The notes below the pieces were generated by a model. It was given only the letters and a program-made list of their open reading frames with translations, did no database searches and was not told the origin of the DNA. From positions 656,001-720,000 of the forward strand of contig CM054181.1 of the NCBI GenBank assembly GCA_028829895.1: a stretch of 64,000 nucleotides of DNA, read 5' to 3'. The first letter of the stretch is position 1. Every line of letters starts with the position of its first letter. Origin of the DNA: Sinotaia quadrata. Lineage: Eukaryota; Mollusca; Gastropoda; Architaenioglossa; Viviparidae. Of this stretch, positions 45,985 to 57,705 are shown piece after piece. A program made the translations under genes and the position numbers.

Positions 45985-46860
45985 TTGTCAGTCAGCTGGT
46001 TGTGAACCTTGATCTCAGAATTCTACCAGGTTTCTCGGAGATCCACTTATTTTATTACGATGATGAGTGTTATTATTATTACTAAGATGAGTGTTATTAT
46101 TATTACTAAGATTAGTGTTATATTATTATTATTAAGATTAGTGTTATTATTATTACTAAGATTAGTGTTATTATTATTACTAAGATTAGTGTTATATTAT
46201 TATTACTAAGATTAGTGTTATTATTATTACTAAGATTAGTGTTATTATTATTACGATGATGAGTGTTATTATTATTACTAAGATTAGTGTTATTTTATTA
46301 TTACAAATGTGAGTGTTATTATTATTACTAAGATTAGTGTTATTTTATTATTACAAATGTGAGTGTTATTATTATTACTAAGATTAGTGTTATTATTATT
46401 ACTAAGATTAGTGTTATTTTATTATTACAAATGTGAGTGTTATTATTATTACTAAGATTAGTGTTATTATTATTACTAAGATTAGTGTTATTTTATTATT
46501 ACAAATGTGAGTGTTATTATTATGATGTGTGTTATTATTATGATGTGTGTTATTATTATGATGTGTGTTATTATTATGATGTGTGTTATTATTATGATGT
46601 GTGTTATTATTATGATGTGTGTTATTATTATGATGTGTGTTATTATTATGATGTGTGTTATTATTATGATGTGTGTTAATTTTAGAGTCAGGCAAGTCAG
46701 TGGTTTCCTGACAGTTTATTCAGGTAACTTTCAAGCTCAGGTATTATTCCCCCATTGATCCTGTTACTGCTTTCCTAGTCTTTTATCTCTGTGATTTCTA
46801 ATCTGGAATTCTAGTACTTTGTTATCGTTTCCCTCTAATTTGTTTTGTTTCTGTGATTTG
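45985..46860 (-). mobile_element. RLE element 3-prime remnant split by a microsatellite
   Basis: Two pieces match the 38.9-39.2 kb copy. At 46860-46690 the minus strand reads ELESYLNKLSGNH, against ELEDYLNKLPGNH there, preceded by a match to its IENYQDLRLEIQ segment. At 46040-45985 the minus strand matches the sequence after the ILRKT codons of the other copy (its 38990-38938). The segment expected between them, about 60-80 bp, is replaced by about 630 bp of ATT-rich array. So this is the extreme C-terminus and 3-prime UTR of a second dead copy. Confidence 0.7.
46052..46680. repeat. ATT-rich array inside the RLE remnant
   Basis: Units of 25-33 bp with GAT(G/T)AGTGTTATTATTATTA in the first part; the last part (46515-46675) is a clean 18-bp repeat, GATGTGTGTTATTATTAT, about 9 copies. 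Confidence 0.95.
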
Positions 46861-47310
46861 GTACAGCAATCCTCTTATTTTCTTATTGGAATTTTAACAG
46901 CAATCCTCTTATTTTCTTATTGGAATTTTAACAGCAATCCTCTTATTTTCTTGATGGAATTTTAAGAGCAATCCTCTTATTTTCTTATTGGAATTTTAAC
47001 AGCAATCCTCTTATTTTCTTATTGGAATTTTAACAGCAATCCTCTTATTTTCTTATTGGAATTTTAACAGCAATCCTCTTATTTTCTTATTGGAATTTTA
47101 ACAGCAATCCTCTTATTTTCTTGATGGAATTTTAACAGCAATCCTCTTATTTTCTTATTGGAATTTTAAGAGCAATCCCTTTATTTTCTTGTTGGACATT
47201 TTAACAGCAATCCCTTTATTTTCTTGTTGGACATTTTAACATCAGTTCTCTCATTTTCATGTTGGAATTTTAATAGTAATCCCCTTATTTTCTTTTTGGA
47301 CTTTTGGACA
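46855..47310. repeat. 34-bp tandem repeat, about 12 copies
   Basis: ACAGCAATCCTCTTATTTTC then TTATTGGAATTTTA; late copies change to CCCTTTATTTTCTTGTTGGAC. Confidence 0.96.
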
Positions 47311-47314
47311 CAAC

Positions 47315-47780
47315 TTTGGTCAGCTAAAAATCACTGATAGTGTTAGAGATTTGTAGTAGTCTTTTAGTACTTTTGCTTATAGTGTTCAAAATACAGTTAT
47401 GCACATTTTGCAGTAAAACCCACTCTGAAATAAGGATGATGATGATAACGACGACGATGATGATGACGATGATGGTGGGGATGATGCTGAGTGGCTGGCT
47501 TTCGGAACACTGTCCATTAAAGTTTATTGTCCATTAATTGTTAATATTTTATTGTTTATTAAAGTGTTCATTGCCCATGAAAGTGTTACTAGTTCTACTT
47601 CTTTCCTTTATTATTAGTCAAATGAGAAACTCCCAGCGATTACATGTGTAATTTTGGCAATGATAATTTAATAACTGAATATTATACATTATTAGTTATA
47701 CATTAAATTTAAAGAAACAGAGGACAGAGCAAATCCTCTATAGTTACCTCTGCAGTTTCTATCCAGAAGTTTCCACTTAA
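47315..47780. other. Unique AT-rich sequence
   Basis: A short GATGATGA/GACGATGA tract lies at about 47435-47485; nothing else recognised. Confidence 0.45.
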
Positions 47781-48235
47781 AAAACGAAACATGTATCTTT
47801 ATTATATAAAACCAAAGCATGTATATTACAGCTTTATTGTACCACTATCACGTCCTGTCAAATAAACAACTTTATTATACAAAACCAAAGCATGTATATT
47901 ACAGCTTTATTGTACCACTATCACGTCCTGTCAAATAAACAACTTTATAATACAAAACCAAAGCATGTATATTACAGCTTTATTGTACCACTATCACGTC
48001 CTGTCAAATAAACAACTTTATTATACAAACCAAAGCATGTATATTACAGCTTTATTGTTCCACTATCACGTCATGTCAAATAAACAACTTTATTATACAA
48101 ACCAAAGCATGTATATTACAGCTTTATTGTTCCACTATCACGTCATGTCAAATAAACAACTTTATTATACAAACCAAAGCATGTATATTACAGCTTTATT
48201 GTTACCACTATCACGGCCTGTCGAATAATCAACTT
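47780..48235. repeat. 72-74-bp tandem repeat, about 6 copies
   Basis: CCAAAGCATGTATATTACAG with CCACTATCACGTC and AATAAACAACTTTATTATAC. Later 72-bp copies keep a 24-residue plus frame open. AATAAA in every unit is incidental. Confidence 0.95.
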
Positions 48236-48239
48236 CTCC

Positions 48240-48525
48240 ATTTACACTTATTACTAGATTGAAGCATAGAACAACAGCAACAAAATTCTGCAATAAAAAA
48301 AGTGAAGCACCTTACAATCGTGTAAAAGTTTTATTAAATACATATAACTGTGTGTTTGCATAGGGCTGGGAAGACACATTAATCTTTTCTCTTCTCCTCG
48401 ATTTTGTTTGTTTGTTAAATCTTCACCTGTTAAACATTTCTTTTTTCTTGTTTCAAGCAGTTCTAAACTAAACTGTTTGCATTTGGTTTTCCCTCCCACA
48501 TATGTTATCTTTTTTACTTTGAGTA
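48240..48525. other. Unique sequence, no gene recognised
   Basis: An 81-codon minus-strand frame (48499-48254) is Lys/Leu/Cys-rich; no domain recognised. Confidence 0.35.
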
Positions 48526-48530
48526 GCTTC

Positions 48531-48734
48531 TCACTTCAACAATAGTGTTATCTTTTTTACTTTCTTTTTCTTTTTACTGTCTCGAAATGTAGTCGCAAGT
48601 GTTTCTATTTTCTTTTGTTCGGCAAAGCTGTTTGCTATTAGAAGTAATCGCAAACCATTATTATTGACACAGAGAATTGAATCTTGCCTCATATTTGTTT
48701 TTGCATTCAGTAGAGCTAAAAGCCCTCTTTCCAT
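48531..48734 (-). pseudogene. Possible hAT-family transposase C-terminal fragment
   Basis: The 67-codon minus-strand frame starts ERGLLALLNAKTNMR and continues SILCVNNNGLRLLL. This resembles the C-terminal dimerisation region of hAT transposases, where an ERGFS-like block is followed by a KT.(L/M)R block and then a hydrophobic strand. Key residues of the block are changed and no upstream transposase domain is found, so it would be a dead fragment. The match is weak. Confidence 0.25.
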
Positions 48735-48739
48735 TTAAA

Positions 48740-49770
48740 TTATTTATTTTCAAAATTAAATTTCGTTTTCCTTCGCCCTTGATAAACAATCAACGCACCT
48801 TGATCACCCAGAAGGTAATTAAAATTGAGTGTTTATCGTGACGTCATTACCTGTGTGTAAATGTCCATATAATAACTGACTTTCTGATGATGGTATAACT
48901 GATATAAAATACTAAACGTTTTTCTTTATTGCAGTTTTCGCTGCTGTCACTGATTGGGGCTTGGGGCTTTTTTTGCTTTTGTTTGTTTAGTTTTGTTTTG
49001 TCCTCTGGTACCGTGTCCCTCTTGGCAAGCTTCCAATGCAGAGCTTTTAGTAAGGCGATATGCCAGTCTCCCCACCCCCTTTATATGAGCATTACTCTCA
49101 TTTTTAAATCTTTTTTCTTTTGACTGTCAGATAGTATAAATGGAAAGTAATTTCACGTGTTGTTTGCTGGTGCATTCATTTCGTCGAAGCCATTATTGAC
49201 GAATTTGTCGTTTTATTTTTTTGTGTTCGTGGGAGTTGAAGATGTTGATGGGACAAGTACAAGACTGTTTTAACCATATGAATGCATTTTGTTTACCTAA
49301 GTATCAGTCATTCATACGCACACATAAAACTTGTTTGATTGGGATTTTTCTTGTCGTTCTAATAACATTTCCTAATGCCGAAATTAAAAAGAAATTCTAA
49401 GTAGCACAAAAAAACACTTTCAAATAACTTTATGGTGGAAACATTTGAACGAAAAAATAATCAAAATTAATTTTGTTTTTCTAACCCACTTTCCATTACA
49501 CACACACACGCATGTATACACCCTTCATACCCCCCCTAAGTCTTATATTATTTTTCGTGAAATCTCTAACAAACCATCAAACTTTTGCCTACAAGTTGGT
49601 GTAGGCCAACCGCTCCGTTCATGGGACATAATGCAGGTGAAAGCAAGAGAGAAATGCACGTTAAAAACGAAATGTGACGTTTGTCTAAGTTGGATCCCAA
49701 TGCGTCGACACGTCACTATGGCATGGCTCTGTTAAAGGCTCGAAAATTATAAATCTCCGTCACTCATGAA
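48740..49770. other. Unique AT-rich sequence
   Basis: No recognised gene; a 96-codon plus-strand frame (49445-49735) has a CDVC motif but no identifiable domain. Confidence 0.4.
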
Positions 49771-49774
49771 AACA

Positions 49775-50285
49775 TCGAATCAGTTCTTCTTAATAAACGA
49801 TTTCTGATATATATATACGAATGAGTTCTTTAATAAACTATTTCTGATATATATATATATACGAATCAGTTCTTCTTAATAAACGATTTCTGATATATAT
49901 ATATATATACGAATCAGTTCTTCTTAATAAACGATTTCTGATATATATATATACGAATCAGTTCTTCTTAATAAACTATTTCTGATATATATATATACGA
50001 ATCAGTTCTTCTTAATAAACGATTTCTGATATATATATATATATATATACGAATCAGTTCTTTAATAAACGATTTCTGATATATAGGCTATATACGAATC
50101 AGTTCTTCTTAATAAACGATTTCTGATATATATATATATATATATACATACGAATCAGTTCTTCTTAATAAACGATTTCTGATATATATATATATACGAA
50201 TTAGTTCTTCTTAATAAACGATTTCTGATATATATATATACGAATCAGTTCTTCTTAATAAACGATTTCTGATATATATATTTCA
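49775..50285. repeat. Tandem repeat with embedded (TA)n, about 12 copies
   Basis: CGAATCAGTTCTTCTTAATA then AACGATTTCTGA is conserved, and each unit ends in (TA)n of different length (roughly 4 to 11 dinucleotides). Three units lack TTC. Confidence 0.95.
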
Positions 50286-50599
50286 GAAGCACCAAGGAAT
50301 CCATGTACCAAGCTCATGTCTTAGATTTCTGACTACCATATTTAAATACATGTATACTTATTTGCAACATCCAAACATTTAGTAGTAATAAAACTAGAGT
50401 CTCTAGATCATTTTCTCTACATGAGTCAGATCTTATTTTCTTATATAAATATAATCGTTTATCTTTAAGCATTATGGATAAAATGCATTTTTATGTTCAA
50501 TAGATGGAAGAAAAAATATCTTAATATTTAGATCAAGCGTCGGAGAACTTTGGGGGCTTTACCCCAAATCTAATTGTGTTAAGTGAAATTACCTCCCGA

Positions 50600-50765
50600 C
50601 TTCAAAGTAAACAAAATCAAGCTAATTACTCTAAAAATGATGAATAACTGTTCTCAAAGTCAAGAGTTAATAAAGGACTTAAAAAGCCACACATGCTAAT
50701 TACTCTAAAAATGATGAATAACTGTTCTCAAAGTCAATAAAGGACTTAAAAAGCCACACATGCTG
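50600..50765. repeat. About 72-78-bp duplication
   Basis: GCTAATTACTCTAAAAATGA with AAAGCCACACATGCT twice; the second copy lacks AGAGTT. Confidence 0.92.
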
Positions 50766-50825
50766 ACATAAGAATAGCACGCATACAAATTTAATAAAAT
50801 GGATTGAAGAACTGAAGAATTTCAT

Positions 50826-51685
50826 TCAAAACATCTGCAGATTTTGGAAATGGTGCTGTTTCATTTTTGATAGAAACAAATCCATATCAGGGCATTTATA
50901 TGTCAGAGCAACTTGGATGCTGTCTTCGGGGTCCAACCGATTTCTATACTTTGTTTTCAAGCTCATAAGGGGAGAAAATCCTTGTTCACAAAGGTAGGTT
51001 GTTGCAAAAGACAGCGGCATTTCTGTCATTTCTACATGTGCAATTTTAAAAGCCTTTGCAGATTTTGAAATCCGAAAAGATGAGAGATTTGTCCTGTTCT
51101 GAAATTCCATGTATGCTTCACTGTTGGAGCGAAGTTCAGGCACATCAGCAAGTTGACAGTTGAAGGATTTACAACCCAACTGACTGTGATTCAAGCTTTT
51201 GAAAGTAATCAGAGAACCGCTTTTTTAGTTTGGTCAGATGCCTTGTAACTGATTCCTTGATGTTACGAAGACAGATATCTTAACAATCTTCCAAACATTC
51301 TGCTAGCTTTGTTGCACTTTCTCGTTCAGTACAGAAGCATTGATCCAAATGCTGAAGACTTTTGCTAAAAAGACACTGATTTTTTCCATTCCAATTCCTT
51401 GTCCAATGAATTGACATACCCAAAGATATCAGCTAAATATGCGAGATGTGCAAGCCAAGTGGAGGTTCTTAGATTATCTGCAAAGGCATGTCTTTGATCC
51501 ACAGAAATAATATTAGCTCAGATCTTAAATTATCTGCAAAGGCATTTCTTTGATCCACAGAAATAATATTAGCTCAGATCTTAGATTATCTGCAAAGGCA
51601 TGTCTTTGATCCACAGAAACAATCTTAGTTCAGCTCTTAGAGCAAATAACATATCAACAACTTTCAGTCGACCAGAGAAAAGGGA
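50826..51685 (-). pseudogene. hAT transposase (ZBED5/SCAND3-like) C-terminal pseudogene
   Basis: On the minus strand, 51680-51610 gives a degraded SGRLKVVDMLFALRAEL. Then 51510-51380 reads ADNLRTSTWLAHLAYLADIF and GYVNSLDKELEW, the LAYL-DIF block typical of ZBED-like hAT proteins. Finally 51194-50826 reads SFATTYLCEQGFSPL then LKTKYRNRLDPED, the C-terminal hAT dimerisation motif. Between these lie stops and frameshifts, and the first block is broken by a 56-bp triplication. The N-terminal BED finger and first catalytic region are not found. In life such a protein would cut and paste a hAT DNA transposon or be a domesticated relative; this copy cannot encode one. Confidence 0.75.
51475..51642. 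repeat. 56-bp tandem triplication in the hAT pseudogene
   Basis: TATCTGCAAAGGCATGTCTT starts at 51475, 51531 and 51587. The translated unit on the minus strand corresponds to the transposase stretch ending VDQRHAFADNLR. Fifty-six is not a multiple of three, so each extra copy shifts the frame. Confidence 0.93.
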
Positions 51686-51689
51686 TTGA

Positions 51690-52185
51690 GAAAGAAAAGC
51701 AGAATAATAGCAGCAGTTGCAAATACATGTACTCAATGAACTTTCCTAAGATGACGTCACCACCAACAATCAAGCCACATAACTTGGAATAAATACTGGG
51801 GACCGACTGAGCTAGCGTGCTCCTAGGATTAGCCAAAATGGTGTCTTTGATAAGGCCAGGTGACTTAATTATCAAAAAAAGGGGGTGGTGGTATAAAAGT
51901 AGAAATTTATTTTTGATATATTAAAATTGAATGGGAGGGGGGGGGGCGAAACAATTGATGAACGATTGACCTTGATGACCTCACAATACTTTATTTGTTT
52001 TTGTTTTTTAGCCTTCATTACCCCAAAATTTTCATTTTTATTCCATTTGGGGTGATTTACCCGTTGATGCCTGCTCTTTCAACATCAAGACCTTACATCA
52101 CACGCTTTTATTTTCGATTAAGATTAAGATTATTTTATAAATAATAATCCATCATTATACTTATATCTCCACCCACCAGTGTTTC
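51690..52185. other. Unique sequence, no gene recognised
   Basis: A 73-codon minus-strand frame (51875-51654) begins next to the hAT remnant but is not recognised. A G-run lies at about 51937-51946. Confidence 0.4.
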
Positions 52186-52189
52186 AATT

Positions 52190-52375
52190 CTATTTCCGTT
52201 TGTTTGGGTTTTTATGTTTGGTTGAATTTTTCCCCCCTCAAACTCTGTTTTTAATTATAACTGGCACTTGCTCCCTGCACAGTACAGGTTTTTTATGTTT
52301 GGTTGATTTTTTCCCCCCTCAAACTCTGTTTTTAATTATAATTGGCACTTGCTCACTGTACAGTACAGTAAAGAT
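52190..52375. repeat. About 93-bp duplication
   Basis: TTTTTATGTTTGGTTGA and CCCCCCTCAAACTCTGTTTT occur twice with few differences. Confidence 0.92.
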
Positions 52376-52379
52376 GATT

Positions 52380-52630
52380 TGTTCTTGGCTTATTGCATGT
52401 TTGATTGTTTTCTTTTTCTTTGTAGGCTTCTCTCTCTCTTTCTGTCTCTCTCTCTCTGGGTCTTGACTGTTTTGTTCTTGGCTTATTGCATGTTTGATTG
52501 TTTTCTTTTTCTTTGTAGGCTTCTCTCTCTCTTTCTGTCTCTCTCTCTCTCCCTCTTTCTATATCTCTCGCTTGACTGTTTTGTTCTTGGCTTACTGGCT
52601 ATTTGATTACTTTCTTTTTCTTTGTAGTCT

Positions 52631-52668
<38 letters not shown>

Positions 52669-52820
52669 TGACTGTTTTGTACTTATCTTACTGCATGTTT
52701 GATTGCTTTCTTTTTCTTTGTGGGCTTTTCTCTCTCTCTCTCTCCCTCTCTCTCTCTCTGGTCTTGACTGTTTTGTACTTATCTTACTGCATGTTTGATT
52801 GCTTTCTTTTTCTTTGTGGG

Positions 52821-52862
<42 letters not shown>

Positions 52863-52921
52863 TGACTGTTCTGTTCTTGTCTTATTGGATGTTTGCTTTC
52901 TTTTTTTGGGGGGGGGCTTCG

Positions 52922-52961
<40 letters not shown>

Positions 52962-53071
52962 CTCTCTCTCTCTGGTCTTCACTTTTTTGTTCTTGTCTTA
53001 TTGGATGTTTGATTGCTTTCTTTTTTTGTGGGCTTCTCTCTCTCCTGTCTTACTCTCAGTTTTCTCTATCC

Positions 53072-53109
<38 letters not shown>

Positions 53110-53345
53110 TCCATCCGTCTCTCTGTCTCTATACGTCTCTCTGTCCGTCTCTATACGTCTCTCTCTCTCTCTCTTGTCTTTCTCCCCAGTTGTCTCTATC
53201 CATCTCTCTCTGCTTTCTCTCTGTGTTCTCCTTCCGTCTCTTTATTTTTCTTTCTATCCGTCTCTTTCTCTATCTCGTCTTTCTCTCGCTTTCTTTGTCC
53301 ATCTCTCTTTATCCGTCTCTCTCTCTTCCTCTCCGCTTCCACCTA
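52380..53345. repeat. About 100-bp repeat with embedded CT tracts, about 7 copies
   Basis: GACTGTTTTGTTCTTGGCTT and TTTGATTGTTTTCTTTTTCT flank CT microsatellites of differing length; then CT-rich sequence to 53345. Ser/Leu frames are artefacts. Confidence 0.92.
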
Positions 53346-53820
53346 AATATCCTTCTCTCTATATATCTGTATCTCTCTGATTATTTGTCTCTCTTTATCC
53401 TTCTCTCTATATATCTTTATCTCTCTGATTCTCTCTTTATTCTTCTCTCTATATCTCTCTGATTATTTGTCTCTCTTTATTCTTCTCTCTATATATCTTT
53501 ATCTCTCTGATTAATTATTTGTCTCTCTTTATCCTTCTCTCTATATATCTTTATCTCTCTGATTATTTGTCTCTCTTTATCCTTCTCTCTATATATCTTT
53601 ATCTCTCTGATTATTTGTCTCTCTTTATCCTTCTCTCTATATATCTTTATCTCTCTGATTATTTGTCTCTCTTTATCCTTCTCTCTATATATCTTTATCT
53701 CTCTGATTATTTGTCTCTCTTTATCCTTCTCTCTATATATCTTTATCTCTCTGATTATTTGTCTCTCTTTATCCTTCTCTCTATATATCTTTATCTCTCT
53801 AATTATTTGTCTCTCTTTAT
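53345..53820. repeat. 48-bp tandem repeat, about 10 copies
   Basis: CCTTCTCTCTATATATCTTT then ATCTCTCTGATTATTTGTCT; period 48 (53581, 53629). Confidence 0.96.
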
Positions 53821-53827
53821 ACGCATC

Positions 53828-54400
<573 letters not shown>

Positions 54401-54404
54401 CTTC

Positions 54405-54735
54405 GCAGCAGCATCCCCAACCATTATAACCATCATCACTATCTCATTACCATCAGCGTCCCCAGCCATTATAGCTATCATCACTATCTCATTACCATCA
54501 GCGTCCCCAGCCATTATAGCTATCATCACTATCTCATTACCATCAGCGTCAAGGCCATTATAGCTATCATCACTATCTCATTACCATCAGCGTCAAGGCC
54601 ATTATAGCTATCATCACTATCTCATTACCATCAGCGTCAAGGCCATTATAGCTATCATCACTATCTCATTACCATCAGCGTCCCCAGCCATTATAGCTAT
54701 CATCACTATCTCATTACCATCAGCGTCAAGGTCAG
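54405..54735. repeat. 45/42-bp tandem repeat, 7 copies
   Basis: CATTATAGCTATCATCACTA then TCTCATTACCATCAGCGTC; copies end in either CCCAGC or AAGG, giving two unit lengths in runs. Confidence 0.95.
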
Positions 54736-54864
54736 CTCACAGTCGACTGTGCACTATTCATTCTTCAGGAGCTTTTCGAAAGTCATCTGTAGGAAAGTTG
54801 TGAATTTCTGCAAGTATTTAAATACAATTGCACGAGTTTTTGGAGTGTGGTGGAGTAAATTTGC

Positions 54865-55215
54865 CTATCCCTATTTCTAAACTTAATTGTTATATAAATT
54901 CTGAAATGTCAAAGTGACCCGACCTTGGGCGATGCTTGTGATAATATTTTAATTGTCAAAGTTGGAAGTAAACAACTCAGGTAAAAAATGTGCTAGGCTT
55001 GCTGATGTAATCCTAAACGGTTTCAGGTGGACGAGTTGTTTTTATTCTCCAATGGTTAAGATTTATAAGAACGAGACCGGCCAACAGGCTAATATCAAAA
55101 GGTTACCTGCTGTAAATAATTCTATTTGAATTTGGAGTGTCAAGAAGTCAAGTCATGAAAGGCAGCAGTTAGGTTAATGGTGAGTTAACTGAATAATTGA
55201 GAGAGAATAGACTTA
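54865..55215 (+). repeat. Dispersed repeat B, long copy
   Basis: Aligns with the reverse complement of 1510-1845 over about 330 bp, and its middle with 930-1060. Family unknown; it lies about 1.1 kb upstream of an A copy, as B precedes A at 930-1400. Confidence 0.7.
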
Positions 55216-55224
55216 GACATATTT

Positions 55225-55490
55225 CATGCATTTTGCTATTGATATGTTATACTTCTATTGATATGTTATACTTCTTTTGATATGTTATACTTCTATTGAT
55301 ATATTATACTTCTTTTGATATGTTATACTTCTATTGATATATTATACTTCTTTTGATATGTTATACTTCTATTGATATATTATACTTCTTTTGATATGTT
55401 ATACTTCTATTGATATATTATACTTCTATTGATATATTATACTTCTATTGATATATTATACTTCTTTTGATATATTATACTTCTTTTCCA
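55225..55490. repeat. 19-bp tandem repeat, about 14 copies
   Basis: TATTGATATGTTATACTTC; alternating TATTGA and TTTTGA monomers make a 38-bp dimer in the middle. Confidence 0.95.
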
Positions 55491-55654
55491 TCAAATGGTT
55501 ATCAATATGTGTATGAATGACAATAAATTCAACAATACATTTATTAAATCAACAATCAAATATTCATATAGCAATTACAATGAAAAGATTATTTCACATC
55601 AATATTTCCACGAATCAAGTTAAAATAGTTTCAAAGTTTATACAGTCGTATTTC

Positions 55655-55815
55655 CTAACACATGATTCAACAAATAAGTAACGATATAAATCACAGGGTA
55701 GTTTCTTATCAGAGAACAGAAATGAGGTAATGAGAAAATAGCGATTATAAGTATCAATATAAATCACAGGGTAGTTTCTTATTAGAGAACAGAAAAAAAG
55801 TAATGAGATTATAGC
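55655..55815. repeat. About 73-bp duplication
   Basis: ATATAAATCACAGGGTAGTT then TTAGAGAACAGAA or TCAGAGAACAGAA twice. Confidence 0.9.
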
Positions 55816-55819
55816 GATA

Positions 55820-56095
55820 AGTTTGTATTTAACCTTGTCTAGGCAAAGCCGCAATAGTCTTTCAGTAGTCTTTGAGCACTTTCATAACAAATTCACAAGC
55901 TTATTGTCCCAAGGCTATTGTCAGTTTCACGTGTTTCACGTCAGTTTTCAAGTCAGTTTCACGTGTTTCCATTGCATGTAGAACACTGAGTCGCTATTCT
56001 CTGGAGGCTAATCGAAGCTAGGTACTACGTCATATTAGCTCCCTCAAGCCGAACAACAATTGTAGCAATTCCAGTAACTTTCTTGTACCAGAAAT
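55820..56095. other. Short unique stretch
   Basis: GTTTCACGTG and relatives recur three times near 55920-55975; nothing else seen. Confidence 0.4.
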
Positions 56096-56099
56096 TCCA

Positions 56100-56335
56100 C
56101 GATGTAGTCAGCATACTTTGCCACCCTACATCAAAAGAGTGCAGTGTACTTTGCCACCCTACATCAAAAGAGTGCAGTGTACTCTTACATTCCACACTGG
56201 GCGTAGATACGTCTGGCATCTTCTACAGATGTAGTCAGCATACTTTGCCACCCTACATCAAAAGAGTGCAGTGTACTCTTACATTACACACTGGGGTAGA
56301 TATGTCTCGCATCTTCCACAGATGTAGCAATTTAT
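56100..56335. repeat. About 119-bp duplication with about 40-bp sub-repeat
   Basis: ACTTTGCCACCCTACATCAA occurs three times; two lie in a longer repeated block ending in CTTCTACAGATGTAG or CTTCCACAGATGTAG. Confidence 0.9.
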
Positions 56336-56339
56336 AAAT

Positions 56340-56485
56340 CAGTAAACCGGGAGGTTCAGGTAAAACAAGGAAAGGCTGCTTATTCCCTGTAAAATATAAT
56401 CAAGGAACAAACGCTAAGTTTCCAGTTTATTCATCTCTAACTCCATTCTTTCTTACATTCAAGTCTCAACTTTCAGTTTCCTGCA
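56340..56485 (+). repeat. Dispersed repeat A, second copy
   Basis: Shares the ordered blocks listed for 1085-1400. A short third piece, AAAATATAATCAGGGAACAA, lies at about 63018-63037. Confidence 0.6.
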
Positions 56486-56840
56486 ACAGTTATAGCCCAA
56501 TACACGCATACAGTATAATAAATGTAACAGTTATAGCCCAATACACGCATACAGTATAATAAATGTAACAGTTACAGTATAATAAATGTAACAGTTATAG
56601 CCCAATACACGCATACAGTATAATAAATGTAACAGTTATAGCCCAATACACGCATACAGTATAATAAATGTAACAGTTATAGCCCAATACACGCATACAG
56701 TATAATAAATGTAACAGTTATAGCCCAATACACGCATACAGTATAATAAATGTAACAGTTATAGCCCAATACACGCATACAGTATAATAAATGTAACAGT
56801 TATAGCCCAATACACGCATACAGTATAATAAATGTAACAT
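56480..56840. repeat. 41-bp tandem repeat, about 9 copies
   Basis: AACAGTTATAGCCCAATACA then CGCATACAGTATAATAAATG; one copy has an internal deletion near 56570. Its monomer starts in repeat A (TGCAACAGTTATAGCCCAA). Confidence 0.96.
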
Positions 56841-56867
56841 ATCAATTTTACGAAGGTATTCACAGTT

Positions 56868-57070
56868 TTCTACCTATGGAAGTATTGTGTGACGGTAATT
56901 ATTTGTCTTTAATGTGGAAGTATTGTGTGACGGTAATTATTTGTCTTTAATGTGGAAGTATTGTGTGACGGTAATTATTTGTCTTTAATGTGGAAGTATT
57001 GTGTGACGGTAATTATTTGTCTTTAATGTGGAAGTATTGTGTGACGGTAATTATTTGTCTTTAATGTGGA
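56868..57070. repeat. 38-bp tandem repeat, 5 copies
   Basis: GGAAGTATTGTGTGACGGTA then ATTATTTGTCTTTAATGT, almost perfect. Confidence 0.97.
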
Positions 57071-57089
57071 AGAGAGAAAACGTTTACAG

Positions 57090-57185
57090 CGGCCGCATAT
57101 CCGCCAAGGAGAGAGACGAGTGATGTGTGCTGGAGAATTATTAATAATGTAAATTAAGATTCTCATCCCTTGTAATTAATTATTT
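57090..57185 (+). repeat. Dispersed repeat C
   Basis: Aligns with 63905-64000: GAGAATTATTAATAA then TAAATTAAGATTCTC and CTTGTAATTA in both, with weaker upstream similarity (CATAT-CCGCCAAG against TATATTCCACCAAG). The second copy is cut by the window end. Confidence 0.65.
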
Positions 57186-57244
57186 ACGATTAATTCATAA
57201 TATTAATAATAACCATTAACTTAGGAGGCATTAGCGTCACAGTG

Positions 57245-57705
57245 TGCTTGTGTGTGGGTGTGTGAATATGTGTATGTGTTAGATAACTGTGTGTGGATGT
57301 GTGAGTATGTGTATGTGTTAGATAACTGTGTGTGGGTGTGTGAATATGTGTATGTGTTAGATAACTGTGTGTGGATGTGTGAGTATGTGTATGTGTTAGA
57401 TAAGTGGGTGTGGGTGTGTGAGTATGTGTATGTGTTAGATAAATGTGTGTGGATGTGTGAGTATGTGTATGTGTTAGATAACTGTGTGTGGATGTGTGAG
57501 TATGTGTATGTGTCAGATAAGTGTGTGTGTGTGTGTGTGTGTATGTGTTAGATAACTGTGTGAGTATGTGTATGTGTTAGATAACTGTGTGTGGGTGTGT
57601 GAGTATGTGTATGTGTTAGATAACTGTGTGTGGGTGTGTGAGTATGTGTATGTGTTAGATAAATGTGTGTGAGTATGTGTATGTGTTAGATAGCTGTGTG
57701 TATAC
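57245..57705. repeat. 39-bp tandem repeat, about 11 copies
   Basis: GTGTGAGTATGTGTATGTGT then TAGATAACTGTGTGTGG; 13 codons per unit keep frames open on both strands. Confidence 0.96.

Noticed and set aside
47780..48235. Repeated AATAAA as polyadenylation signals
   Set aside because: AATAAA is part of the 72-bp monomer in AT-rich DNA, with no upstream gene.
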